Assembly: GCA_034434015.1 (NCBI GenBank)
Contig: DAOUAB010000051.1
Coordinates: forward strand, 1 to 16,413
Direction: 5' to 3'
From: SpSt-583 sp034434015
GTDB taxonomy: Bacteria > Chloroflexota > Anaerolineae > Anaerolineales > UBA6663
DNA: 16,413 bases
The position numbers and the translations under genes were made by a program. The notes under the pieces are model-generated. The model did no database searches and was not told the origin of the DNA. It was given only the letters and a program-made list of their open reading frames with translations. Positions 6,588 through 12,922 of this stretch are shown here, in pieces (positions within the stretch are counted from its first letter, which is position 1; the number at the start of each line of letters is the position of its first letter).

Positions 6588-7323
6588 AGTGATCCACCAC
6601 CAGCTCGAGGGAGGCAACTCGCCCGGCATCGCCCAGAAGCTGCACTACCTGCGTCAGTCCGGCGTGACGCTCAAGCAGGTGAAAATCACGCTCGAGGACG
6701 ACGAGATCACCACTGAGCAGGGCGCCCTGCACTACATGCACGGCCGCATCGAAGCCCGCGCCAAAGCGCCGTCGGTGGGCGGCCTGCTCAAAAGCCAGCT
6801 CACCGGCGAGACTATCATCCGGCCCACCTACAAGGGCCGCGGCGTGGTCTATCTTGAGCCGACCTTCAGCCACATCGTCCTGTACGCGCTGGAGAACGGC
6901 GCCATCGTCGTGGACAAGGGCATCTACTACGCCAGTTCGTCCGGGGTCAAGGTCGACATCGAGATCATCAAGTCCATCTCCGGCGCGGTGCTGGGCGGCG
7001 AGGGCCTGTTCCAGACCAAACTGACCGGAACCGGCACCGTGGCCCTGGTGAGCCCGGTCCCGGAGAAGGAACTCCACAAAATCACGCTCAACAACGAGAA
7101 GCTCTCGGTGGACGGCAGCTTTGCCATCCTGCGCTCCGGCAACCTGAACTTCCGCGTCGAGCGCTCCACCAAGGGCCTGTTTGGCAGCGCCATGTCCGGC
7201 GAGGGCCTCCTGCAGACCTTTGAGGGGACCGGGGCCGTCTGGCTGGCGCCATTCAAGTCGGTCTACGACAGCTTGGAGCACGGTTTCGTGCCCACTGTGG
7301 CTGCTGGCAAGCACCCCGGGTGA
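6574..7323 (+). CDS. AIM24 family protein (TIGR00266-like)
   Basis: 249 aa, the usual length. It belongs by sequence style to the AIM24/TIGR00266 beta-rich family, related to tubby-like folds: repeated motifs such as VTLEDDEITTEQGALHYM, the GGLLKSQLTGE segment (glycine-rich turn), FSHIVLYAL, GGEGLFQTKLTGTGTVAL, and near the end GEGLLQTFEGTGAVWLAP. The paired GEGLxQT-x-x-GTG segments suggest an internal duplication. The biochemical function in bacteria is not established; the yeast namesake is mitochondrial. The start at 6574 is set by AGGAG (6563-6567) six bases upstream, so the gene begins inside the last codons of the ATP-grasp gene. No signal peptide is seen. It is the end of this transcription unit; the next gene has its own promoter. 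Confidence 0.88.
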   Translation: MAKFEVIHHQLEGGNSPGIAQKLHYLRQSGVTLKQVKITLEDDEITTEQGALHYMHGRIEARAKAPSVGGLLKSQLTGETIIRPTYKGRGVVYLEPTFSHIVLYALENGAIVVDKGIYYASSSGVKVDIEIIKSISGAVLGGEGLFQTKLTGTGTVALVSPVPEKELHKITLNNEKLSVDGSFAILRSGNLNFRVERSTKGLFGSAMSGEGLLQTFEGTGAVWLAPFKSVYDSLEHGFVPTVAAGKHPG

Positions 7324-7336
7324 ATAGCCGGCTCTA

Positions 7337-7366
7337 TTGAATATTTAAGGCAAAGTTGAGTATAAT
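7337..7366 (+). promoter_or_regulatory. Sigma-70-like promoter for the iscX-nuo-mrp cluster
   Basis: TTGAAT (7337-7342), an 18-base spacer and TATAAT (7361-7366) lie in the AT-rich gap between the AIM24 gene and iscX. Transcription would start near 7373, giving about a 45-base leader before the ATG at 7418, with GAGG at 7405-7408 as a modest ribosome binding site. This is the best-formed promoter in the window. Confidence 0.75.
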
Positions 7367-7417
7367 TTACTTGATTGAGAAAGACGGCACAATCGGGCGC
7401 AGCCGAGGCGGCCTGGC

Positions 7418-7633
7418 ATGAGCACCGAAGAGTTGTACTGGGATTCGTCTTACGCCATCGCCCGTCGGTTGAATGCCCTCCACCCCGGCGCCGATCTGGA
7501 GAGCGTCACTTTGAACATGCTTTATAATTGGGTGGTCGCCCTGCCAGAGTTCAAAGACGAACCCCAGCTCGTCAACGACGAGTTACTCCAGGCCATCTAC
7601 CAAGAGTGGTACGAGGAAAGGAACCCTTTATGA
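7418..7633 (+). CDS. iscX: IscX-like Fe-S cluster assembly adaptor
   Basis: 71 aa. The pattern W8-x-x-S, the A-I-A-x-x-L helix, P23, V30, M34-x-x-W38, L42-x-x-F45-x-D-x-P49, N53, L56-x-A-I60 and W64-x-x-E matches the small acidic IscX (YfhJ) family almost position for position, including the DDP-like turn. IscX binds the cysteine desulfurase IscS at the frataxin/ferredoxin site and modulates cluster assembly in the cytoplasm. It usually sits at the end of an isc operon beside fdx. Here it is the first gene of a complex I cluster, with no iscS or iscU nearby. Its TGA (7631-7633) overlaps the ATG of nuoB (7630-7632), so the two are translationally coupled. Confidence 0.88.
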   Translation: MSTEELYWDSSYAIARRLNALHPGADLESVTLNMLYNWVVALPEFKDEPQLVNDELLQAIYQEWYEERNPL

Positions 7634-8319
7634 GCGCGATCCAGAAGGAACTGGCGCACCCGGATATTCAGGTCCCGGCGGAAGCCCAATCCAACGTGTT
7701 CGTCACCACGCTGGACAAGATCTACAACTGGAGCCGCCGCAACTCGCTCTGGCCCATGATGTTCGGCCTGGCCTGCTGCGCCATTGAGATGATCGCCACC
7801 GCCGCCTCCCGCTACGACCTGAGCCGCTTCGGCATGGAGGTCATGCGGCCGTCGGCGCGCCAGGCGGACATGCTTATCGTCTCCGGCACCGTCACCAAGA
7901 AGATGGTGCCGCAGATCGTGCGGCTGTACAACCAGATGCCGGAGCCCAAGTACGTGATCGCCATGGGCGCGTGCGCCAGCGGCGGCGGCCCGTTCAAAGA
8001 AGGCTACAACGTCGTCTCCGGCATCGACAAGTTCATCCCCGTGGACGTGTACATCCCGGGCTGCCCGCCCACCCCGCAGGCGCTGCTCAACGGCCTGATC
8101 ACGCTCCAGAAGAAGATCGACGGCCAGTCGATCATGAGCGTGCCGTGGTATCCGTTCGGCGGCAACAAGGGCCCGTCCGAGCCGATCCCGGTGCCGATCC
8201 TGGGCCCGGACCTGATCGACCCGCGCCACGCGCCGCTGCTGCGTCAGCGCGCCGCCCAGGCCGCCGCGGCCCAGCTGAACGCCGCCCAGGCCGCGCCCGC
8301 TGAGCCGACCACCGCGTAA
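7630..8319 (+). CDS. nuoB: NADH-quinone oxidoreductase subunit B (NuoB)
   Basis: 229 aa. This subunit carries the terminal cluster N2 of complex I, which hands electrons to quinone. The four ligands are present: the tandem C49-C50 in FGLACCAIEM, C115 in MGACASGGG, and C145 in YIPGCPPTPQ. The conserved MRPSARQADMLIVSGTV run (72-88) is intact. After about residue 165 there is a Pro/Ala-rich tail, longer than in compact homologues. The start is the ATG overlapping the iscX stop; an upstream in-frame ATG at 7528 would only read iscX in another frame. It is followed by fused nuoCD. Confidence 0.96.
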   Translation: MSAIQKELAHPDIQVPAEAQSNVFVTTLDKIYNWSRRNSLWPMMFGLACCAIEMIATAASRYDLSRFGMEVMRPSARQADMLIVSGTVTKKMVPQIVRLYNQMPEPKYVIAMGACASGGGPFKEGYNVVSGIDKFIPVDVYIPGCPPTPQALLNGLITLQKKIDGQSIMSVPWYPFGGNKGPSEPIPVPILGPDLIDPRHAPLLRQRAAQAAAAQLNAAQAAPAEPTTA

Positions 8320-8320
8320 A

Positions 8321-8338
8321 GGCGGGGTGTGACCCGCC
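8321..8338 (+). repeat. Short GC palindrome between nuoB and nuoCD
   Basis: GGCGGG (8321-8326) and CCCGCC (8333-8338) form a 6-bp hairpin with a six-base loop directly after the nuoB TAA. Its core resembles the GGCGGGT-ACCCGCC core of the repeat at 11761-11833, so it may be a decayed copy. No T-run follows, so it is not a terminator. An AAGGA (8342-8346) before the nuoCD ATG serves as ribosome binding site. Confidence 0.5.
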
Positions 8339-8353
8339 CGATAAGGACTCACC

Positions 8354-10105
8354 ATGACCGTCGCTCCCGCCCCCACCGCCACCGCGATCAAGCTCGATCA
8401 AGAATTCCCGGGCGATGTGACGCCCGACGCCCGCAAGGGCTACAGCGGCTACATCGTCAAGCCGGACAGACTGGTTGAGGTCGCCACCGCCCTGCGCGAC
8501 AGGCACGGTTACGATTATTGCTCGTCGGCCACCGCCGTGGATTACCTCGAGCAGGGCCAGTGCGAGATGGTCTACCATCTCTACAACACCAAGACCGGCG
8601 GGCCGGCCGTAGTGCTGAAAGCGCAGACCCCGCGCGAGAACGCCGTCCTGCCATCGCTCACCCCGGTCTGGCCGGGCGCCAACTTCCAGGAGCGCGAGGC
8701 CTGGGACCTGTACGGGATCAAGTTCACGGGCCACCCGGACCTCAAGCGCATCCTGATGTGGGAGGGCTTTAACGGCCATCCGATGCGCAAGGATTGGAAA
8801 GAAGCCTATTTCGAGAGCGACGGCAAGCCCTTCGACTCGCGCTGGCCGGGCGGCCAGGTGCACCGCGCCGAGGAGACCACCCCCTTCGGGCACAACGTCG
8901 TCTACCCGGAGGGTTTCACGCTGGAGGGCTGGCACGAGCAGGCGGACCAGGCCGTGTACGGCAGCCTGCCGACCGGCGGGACGGGCGTCAGCGCCGAGGG
9001 CATGCGCACCGACCTGGTGACGGTCAACCTCGGCCCGCAGCACCCGTCCACGCACGGCGTCTTCCGCATCGTGGCCACCCTGGACGGCGAGACCATCGTC
9101 AAGCTCGAGCCGGTGATGGGCTATCTGCACCGCAACCACGAGAAAATCGGCGAGCGCAACACCTTCCTGCAGAACATCCCGTTCACCGACCGACTGGACT
9201 ACATCACCTCGATGTCCAACAACCACGGCTACGTGCTGGCCGTGGAGAAGCTGATGGGCATTAAGCCCCCGGAGCGCGCCGAGTACCTGCGCGTGATGAT
9301 GGTGGAGCTGACCCGCATCATCAACCACACCTGGGGCATCGGCTTCCTGCTCAACGACCTGGGCGCCTTCTTCACGCCGGCGTTGTACATGATCAAGGAG
9401 CGCGAGCTGATCCTGGACATCTTCGAGGCGACGGCCGGCTCGCGCATGATGTGCAACTACATGCGCTTCGGCGGCGTCGCCCGCGACATCACCGACGACG
9501 CCTTTGCGGCCGTGAAGGAGATCGTCTACGAACGCCTGCCGCGCGCCCTGGACGAGATCGACGCCTACCTGACCCACAGCGAGATCGTCCGCTCGCGCTC
9601 CATCGGCGTGGGCGTGCTCTCGGCCGAGGACGCCATCGCCTACAGCGTGGGCGGCCCGGTGCTGCGCGGCTCCGGCGTGCCCTACGACGTGCGCAAGGCC
9701 GAGCCCTACAGCCTCTATGACCGCTTCGATTTCAACGTGGCGGTGCGCTACCACGGCGACATCTACGACCGTTACCTGGTGCGCCTGGACGAGGCGCGCG
9801 AGAGCCTGAAGATCCTGCGCCAGGTGATTGAGCAGATGCCGGGCGGCGAGATCCAGGCCGGCAAGCCGCAGTACCAGGCGCGCGTCCCGGCCGGCGAAGC
9901 CTATGGCCGCGTGGAAAACCCCAAGGGCGAGCTGGGCTACTACGTGATCTCGAACGGCAAGCCGAACCCGTATCGCTACCACGTGCGCGCCCCCTCTTTC
10001 ATCAACCTGACGCCTTTCGGCAAGATGTGCGAGGGCCACAAGATCGCCGACGTGGTCGGCATCCTGGGCAGCATCGATATCGTGCTGGGCGAGGTCGACC
10101 GGTAA
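8354..10105 (+). CDS. nuoC/nuoD: NADH-quinone oxidoreductase, fused subunits C and D (NuoCD)
   Basis: 583 aa. Residues about 28-165 are NuoC: the signature EREAWDLYGIKFTGHPDL (113-130) and RILMWEGFNGHPMRKD (132-147) are intact. After a linker with LTLEGW-type filler (about 165-218), NuoD begins at TDLVTVNLGPQHPSTHG (219-235) and continues with GYLHRNHEKIGE (256-267). It ends in the expected LGSIDIVLGEVDR. NuoD forms the quinone-binding pocket with NuoB; NuoC braces the arm. C-D fusion is known in Escherichia coli and some other lineages, while many bacteria keep separate genes. The frame is continuous with no stop between modules. It is preceded by nuoB and followed by a perfect hairpin and nuoI. 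Confidence 0.96.
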   Translation: MTVAPAPTATAIKLDQEFPGDVTPDARKGYSGYIVKPDRLVEVATALRDRHGYDYCSSATAVDYLEQGQCEMVYHLYNTKTGGPAVVLKAQTPRENAVLPSLTPVWPGANFQEREAWDLYGIKFTGHPDLKRILMWEGFNGHPMRKDWKEAYFESDGKPFDSRWPGGQVHRAEETTPFGHNVVYPEGFTLEGWHEQADQAVYGSLPTGGTGVSAEGMRTDLVTVNLGPQHPSTHGVFRIVATLDGETIVKLEPVMGYLHRNHEKIGERNTFLQNIPFTDRLDYITSMSNNHGYVLAVEKLMGIKPPERAEYLRVMMVELTRIINHTWGIGFLLNDLGAFFTPALYMIKERELILDIFEATAGSRMMCNYMRFGGVARDITDDAFAAVKEIVYERLPRALDEIDAYLTHSEIVRSRSIGVGVLSAEDAIAYSVGGPVLRGSGVPYDVRKAEPYSLYDRFDFNVAVRYHGDIYDRYLVRLDEARESLKILRQVIEQMPGGEIQAGKPQYQARVPAGEAYGRVENPKGELGYYVISNGKPNPYRYHVRAPSFINLTPFGKMCEGHKIADVVGILGSIDIVLGEVDR

Positions 10106-10109
10106 CGTG

Positions 10110-10137
10110 GTCGAGACGACCTGATGGTCGTCTCGAC
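10110..10137 (+). repeat. Perfect 11-bp inverted repeat between nuoCD and nuoI
   Basis: GTCGAGACGAC (10110-10120), loop CTGATG (10121-10126), GTCGTCTCGAC (10127-10137). It begins four bases after the nuoCD TAA and ends at the nuoI ribosome binding site (GGAGGA 10138-10143). There is no T-run. In mRNA it would be a stable stem that could block or protect: an RNA stability element, a translation-tuning element or a mobile palindrome are all possible. Confidence 0.8.
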
Positions 10138-10149
10138 GGAGGACACATC

Positions 10150-10794
10150 ATGTTTGGATCTGGAGTCATTCGCGGCCTGGGCGTCGTCTTCAAACATTTC
10201 GTCGACACCTACCTGGACGACCTGCGCTGGTTGGGGCGCCGCTACTACAACCCGGAGGCGCTCAAAGTGCGCCAGGGCCCCAAGGCCCAGGGCGCCTTCA
10301 CGGTTATGTACCCGGAGGAGAAGCTCACCATCCCGGAGGAGTTCCGCTACCTCCCCTTCCTGGTGTATGAGGAAAAAGGCCAGGAGAAGGAATACCGCTG
10401 CACGTCGTGCGGCATCTGCGCCAAGGTCTGCCCGCCGCAGTGCATCTGGATCGAGCGCTCGAACGACCCCAAGACCGGCCGCCCGATCCCCGATCCCAAG
10501 AACTTCTACATCGACATCGACATCTGCATGAACTGCGGCCTGTGCGCCGAGTTCTGCCCGTTCGACGCGATCAAAATGGACCACGACTACGAGATCGCGT
10601 CCTACGACCGCACGACGGCCCACATCTTCGACAAGGAGAAACTGGGGAAGCCGGTGAGCTACTACGCCAGCATCCGGCCGCGCAATTACGCGCGCGAGGA
10701 GAAGGCCCGGGCCGAGGAAGAGGCCAAGAAGGCGGCCAAGGCGGCCGCGAAGCCGGCGCCCGCCGCCAAAGCAGCCCCCGCCGCAGAAAAGTAG
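10150..10794 (+). CDS. nuoI: NADH-quinone oxidoreductase subunit I (NuoI), two [4Fe-4S] clusters
   Basis: 214 aa. It carries clusters N6a and N6b, which pass electrons to N2 in NuoB. Ligands: C84, C87, C90, C94 (CTSCGICAKVCP) and C126, C129, C132, C136 (CMNCGLCAEFCP). The N-terminal amphipathic helix (GVVFKHFVDTYLDDL) and the segment TVMYPEEKLTIPEEFRY are family-like. Residues 182-214 form a Lys/Ala/Pro/Glu-rich tail not needed for the fold. The start at 10150 follows GGAGGA at six bases; upstream in-frame sequence is nuoCD read in another frame. The TAG stop (10792-10794) is part of a GTAGGGGCGG repeat, so the tail may have been cut or extended when the repeat arrived. Confidence 0.96.
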   Translation: MFGSGVIRGLGVVFKHFVDTYLDDLRWLGRRYYNPEALKVRQGPKAQGAFTVMYPEEKLTIPEEFRYLPFLVYEEKGQEKEYRCTSCGICAKVCPPQCIWIERSNDPKTGRPIPDPKNFYIDIDICMNCGLCAEFCPFDAIKMDHDYEIASYDRTTAHIFDKEKLGKPVSYYASIRPRNYAREEKARAEEEAKKAAKAAAKPAPAAKAAPAAEK

Positions 10795-10905
10795 GGGCGG
10801 ACGGCCGTCCCGCCCACATCCGCAGGCGCACCCCCCGTCCGCCCCCCTCTGCGGAGGCGCACGGCGTGCGCCCACATTCGCAGGGGCGGACGGTTGTCCG
10901 CCCTG
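10791..10905 (+). repeat. GTAGGGGCGG-type palindromic repeat cluster after nuoI
   Basis: This fills the nuoI-mrp gap. It starts with GTAGGGGCGG (10791-10800), pairing GGGCGG with CCGCCC (10810-10815). A 7-bp hairpin follows, GGCGCAC-GGC-GTGCGCC (10856-10872), then an 8-bp hairpin GGGCGGAC-GGTT-GTCCGCCC (10884-10903). A near-identical 15-mer, GCCCACATCCGCAGG and its T variant, occurs at 10812-10826 and 10870-10884. No protein-coding evidence is seen. Confidence 0.75.
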
Positions 10906-10925
10906 TTGTTTCGAGGCACCGATCT

Positions 10926-11750
10926 ATGTTCGCCCGTCCCCCCCAGCAACAGATCCCCATGCCGGCCAAAGCCGTGGTCGCCATCGCCTCCGGCAAGGGC
11001 GGCGTGGGCAAGAGCACCATCGCCGTCAACGTGGCCGTGGCGCTGGCCCAGGCCGGCCACCGGGTCGGCCTGCTGGACGCCGACATCTACGGCCCCAACA
11101 CGCCCATGATGCTGGGCGCGACCGATTACCAGCCGGCGGCCGTGAACGGCAAGCTCCCGCCGGCGCGCGCGCACGGCATCGAGTTCTTCTCGATGGGCTT
11201 CATCGTCAAGCCGGAACAGGCCATCATCTGGCGCGGCCCGATGCTGGATAAGGCCATCCGCCAGTTCCTCACCGATGTGGCCTGGGGCCAGCTGGACTAT
11301 TTGCTGATCGACATGCCGCCCGGCACCGGCGACGCCCAGCTGACGGTCTCCCAGGCCTTCGCGCTCACCGGCGCCGTCATCGTCACCCTGCCCCAGGCCG
11401 TGTCTCAGGCCGACGCCCGGCGCGGACTGGAGGGCTTCCGCCAGATGGAGGTCCCGATCCTGGGCGTGATCGAGAACATGAGCTATCTGCTCCTGCCGGA
11501 CGGCGGGAAGATGGACGTGTTCGGCCAGGGCGGCGGCCGGACGTTTGCGGAGGCGGCCGGCGCGCCCTTCCTGGGCGAGGTCCCCATGGACCCACAGGTG
11601 CGCGTCGGCAGTGACGCCGGCGTGCCCATCGTCGTCAGCCACCCCGAGTCGCCGGTGGCCCGCGCCCTGCGCGAGATCGCCCAGGCCATCGCGGCCCAGG
11701 CCGGCGCGGCGGCGGCTCAGAACGTGTTTATCCCCATCACGGAGATTTGA
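10926..11750 (+). CDS. mrp: Mrp/NBP35-type P-loop ATPase (Fe-S carrier, ApbC/Ind1-like) without CxxC
   Basis: 274 aa. The deviant Walker A GKGGVGKST (23-31), DADIYGPNTP (51-60), FFSMGF (87-92) and IDMPPGTGDAQLT (128-140) define the Mrp/NBP35 family. These proteins carry and transfer [4Fe-4S] clusters; mitochondrial Ind1/NUBPL serves complex I. Two oddities: the N-terminal MIP18/DUF59 domain of many bacterial Mrps is absent, and where the family has CPHC after ENMSY this protein reads LLLPDGGK (188-195), so both bridging cysteines are missing. Some actinobacterial homologues share this change. The start at 10926 has CGAGG about ten bases upstream; an ATG at 10959 also fits the fold but lacks a ribosome binding site. 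Its position directly after nuoI suggests service to complex I. Confidence 0.92.
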   Translation: MFARPPQQQIPMPAKAVVAIASGKGGVGKSTIAVNVAVALAQAGHRVGLLDADIYGPNTPMMLGATDYQPAAVNGKLPPARAHGIEFFSMGFIVKPEQAIIWRGPMLDKAIRQFLTDVAWGQLDYLLIDMPPGTGDAQLTVSQAFALTGAVIVTLPQAVSQADARRGLEGFRQMEVPILGVIENMSYLLLPDGGKMDVFGQGGGRTFAEAAGAPFLGEVPMDPQVRVGSDAGVPIVVSHPESPVARALREIAQAIAAQAGAAAAQNVFIPITEI

Positions 11751-11760
11751 TCCGTTGTGA

Positions 11761-11839
11761 TAGGGGCGGGTCGTAGGGGCGGGTCGTAGTAGAGGCGGGT
11801 CTGAGACCCGCCCCTACTGAGACCCGCCCCTACTTTTTT
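11761..11839 (+). terminator. Tandem GTAGGGGCGGGTC repeats forming a terminator between mrp and the ROK gene
   Basis: Two direct 13-mers TAGGGGCGGGTCG (11761-11773, 11774-11786) are followed by an inverted pair around 11789-11817 (GGCGGGTCT-G-AGACCCGCC core) and a second TGAGACCCGCCCCTAC (11818-11833, copy of 11802-11817). Left and right arms pair over 13 bp, and T6 (11834-11839) follows, so for plus-strand transcripts from mrp this is an intrinsic-terminator shape. The T-run lies inside the ROK gene as its Lys codons. Confidence 0.7.
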
Positions 11840-12780
11840 GTTTTGTATATTTGTTCCACCAACGCCACCGCCCCCCATAACGGCGACTCCTGGCCCAGCC
11901 CGGCCCGCACGATCTCGCGTTCGGTCCGCGCGCGCATTTCGGGCAGGACAAAGGCGGCCGCCGTCGCCCGCAACGCCCGCCAGTACACGCCGCCCGCGCC
12001 GGACACCCCGCCGCCGATGACGACGCGCGCCGGGTTCATCAGCGTGATGGCGTAGCCCAAGCCGGTCCCCAGCGCGCGCGCCGCCGCCTCCATCACCTCC
12101 ACCGCTGACGAATCGCCGGCTTCGGCCGCGGCGTCCACCTCGGCCGCCGTCCAGGTCCGCCCGGACGCGCGCTCATTCATAGCCCGGGCGATGTTCGCGC
12201 CGGACCCGATGGCCTCCACGCAGCCGCGCTTGCCGCACACGCACTCCGGCCCGGCCGGATCAATCGCCAGGTGCCCGATCTCGCCAGCCAGGCTGTCCGC
12301 GCCCCGGTACACGCGGCCGCCCAGCACCCAGCCGCCGCCGATGCCGGTGCTGACTGTGACGTAGAGCAGACTGTCACAGCCCCGGCCCGCGCCGAAGCGC
12401 CATTCGCCGAGCGCAGCGGCGTTGGCGTCGTTGTCCATGACCACTGGCGCGCCGTAGCGCGCGCGCACGATCTCCACCAGCGGCGTGGCCTCCCAGCCCG
12501 GGACGTGATGAGAGAGGATCACGCGCCCGGCCTCCCAATCCACCGGGCCGCCAAAGCTCACGCCGACGCCGATCAGGTCGCCGGGGTGCTGCGCCAGGAG
12601 CCCATCGGCCAGAGACCACATGATGGCCTGATCCCGCGCGCCATCGCTGCCCGGCGGCGCCGGGGCGCGCGCCTGCGCCAGCCAGCTACGCCCCGATCGA
12701 GGCAAACCATCGGCCTCGATCAGGGCCGCGGCATGCTTGGTGCCGCCGAAGTCCAACGCCAGATAGAGTGTTCTCGCCAT
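11830..12780 (-). CDS. ROK-family sugar kinase (probably glucokinase)
   Basis: 316 aa, typical of ROK kinases that phosphorylate glucose or related hexoses with ATP in the cytoplasm. Motifs: phosphate loop DFGGTK (10-15), VGVSFGGPVD (72-81), catalytic region MDNDANAAALGEW with D118, glycine-rich VTVSTGIGGGWV (141-152), and the zinc motif H170 with C180-x-C182-G-x-x-G-C187-x-E189. No DNA-binding domain precedes it, so it is a kinase and not a ROK repressor. Substrate choice between glucose, N-acetylmannosamine and others is not decidable by eye. The start at 12780 is ATG; a GTG seven codons earlier is possible. The TAG stop (11832-11830) is contributed by the GTAGGGGCGG repeat. It is convergent with mrp and divergent from the glycosyltransferase gene. 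Confidence 0.9.
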   Translation of the reverse strand: MARTLYLALDFGGTKHAAALIEADGLPRSGRSWLAQARAPAPPGSDGARDQAIMWSLADGLLAQHPGDLIGVGVSFGGPVDWEAGRVILSHHVPGWEATPLVEIVRARYGAPVVMDNDANAAALGEWRFGAGRGCDSLLYVTVSTGIGGGWVLGGRVYRGADSLAGEIGHLAIDPAGPECVCGKRGCVEAIGSGANIARAMNERASGRTWTAAEVDAAAEAGDSSAVEVMEAAARALGTGLGYAITLMNPARVVIGGGVSGAGGVYWRALRATAAAFVLPEMRARTEREIVRAGLGQESPLWGAVALVEQIYKTKK

Positions 12781-12844
12781 AGGATTGCGCCCGCCGGGCA
12801 CCGTTGCTTAGAGCAGTTTCCAACATCGTTGACGGACTCAGGGC

Positions 12845-12865
12845 GAACGACCTTAAAAGGCGTTC
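12845..12865. promoter_or_regulatory. Imperfect inverted repeat in the ROK/glycosyltransferase divergent gap
   Basis: GAACGACCTT (12845-12854) and AAGGCGTTC (12857-12865) form a 9-bp inverted repeat with one bulged A and a two-base centre, in the 142-bp gap between two divergent genes. It could be an operator for either gene. No regulator is identified. Confidence 0.3.
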
Positions 12866-12901
12866 TCGCAGGCGGTTCGCACCCGACCGACGCCCGAATG
12901 A

Positions 12902-12907
12902 TACAAT
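12902..12907 (+). promoter_or_regulatory. Candidate -10 box (TACAAT) for the glycosyltransferase gene
   Basis: TACAAT in an AT-rich spot ends 15 bases before the ATG at 12923, giving a leader of only about nine bases with no Shine-Dalgarno sequence. No convincing -35 is seen. Confidence 0.45.
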
Positions 12908-12922
12908 TTTCTGCACGCGCCT

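Noticed and set aside
7528..7629. 34-residue N-terminal extension of NuoB
   Set aside because: It overlaps iscX in another frame and is Arg/Pro-rich; the ATG at 7630 overlapping the iscX stop is the natural start.
8132..10039. 635-codon open frame on the minus strand opposite nuoCD
   Set aside because: It is the shadow of a GC-rich, strongly conserved gene. The translation is His/Val/Ala/Arg-rich with no domain, while the plus strand gives intact NuoB and NuoCD signatures.
10791..10905. CRISPR-like array in the nuoI-mrp gap
   Set aside because: The repeats are palindromic, uneven and without regular spacers, and no cas gene is present; they are interspersed repeats.
10407..10925. Long N-terminal extension of Mrp reading back through nuoI
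   Set aside because: The extension is nuoI and repeat DNA in another frame. The Mrp fold begins just after the ATG at 10926, which has a ribosome binding site.
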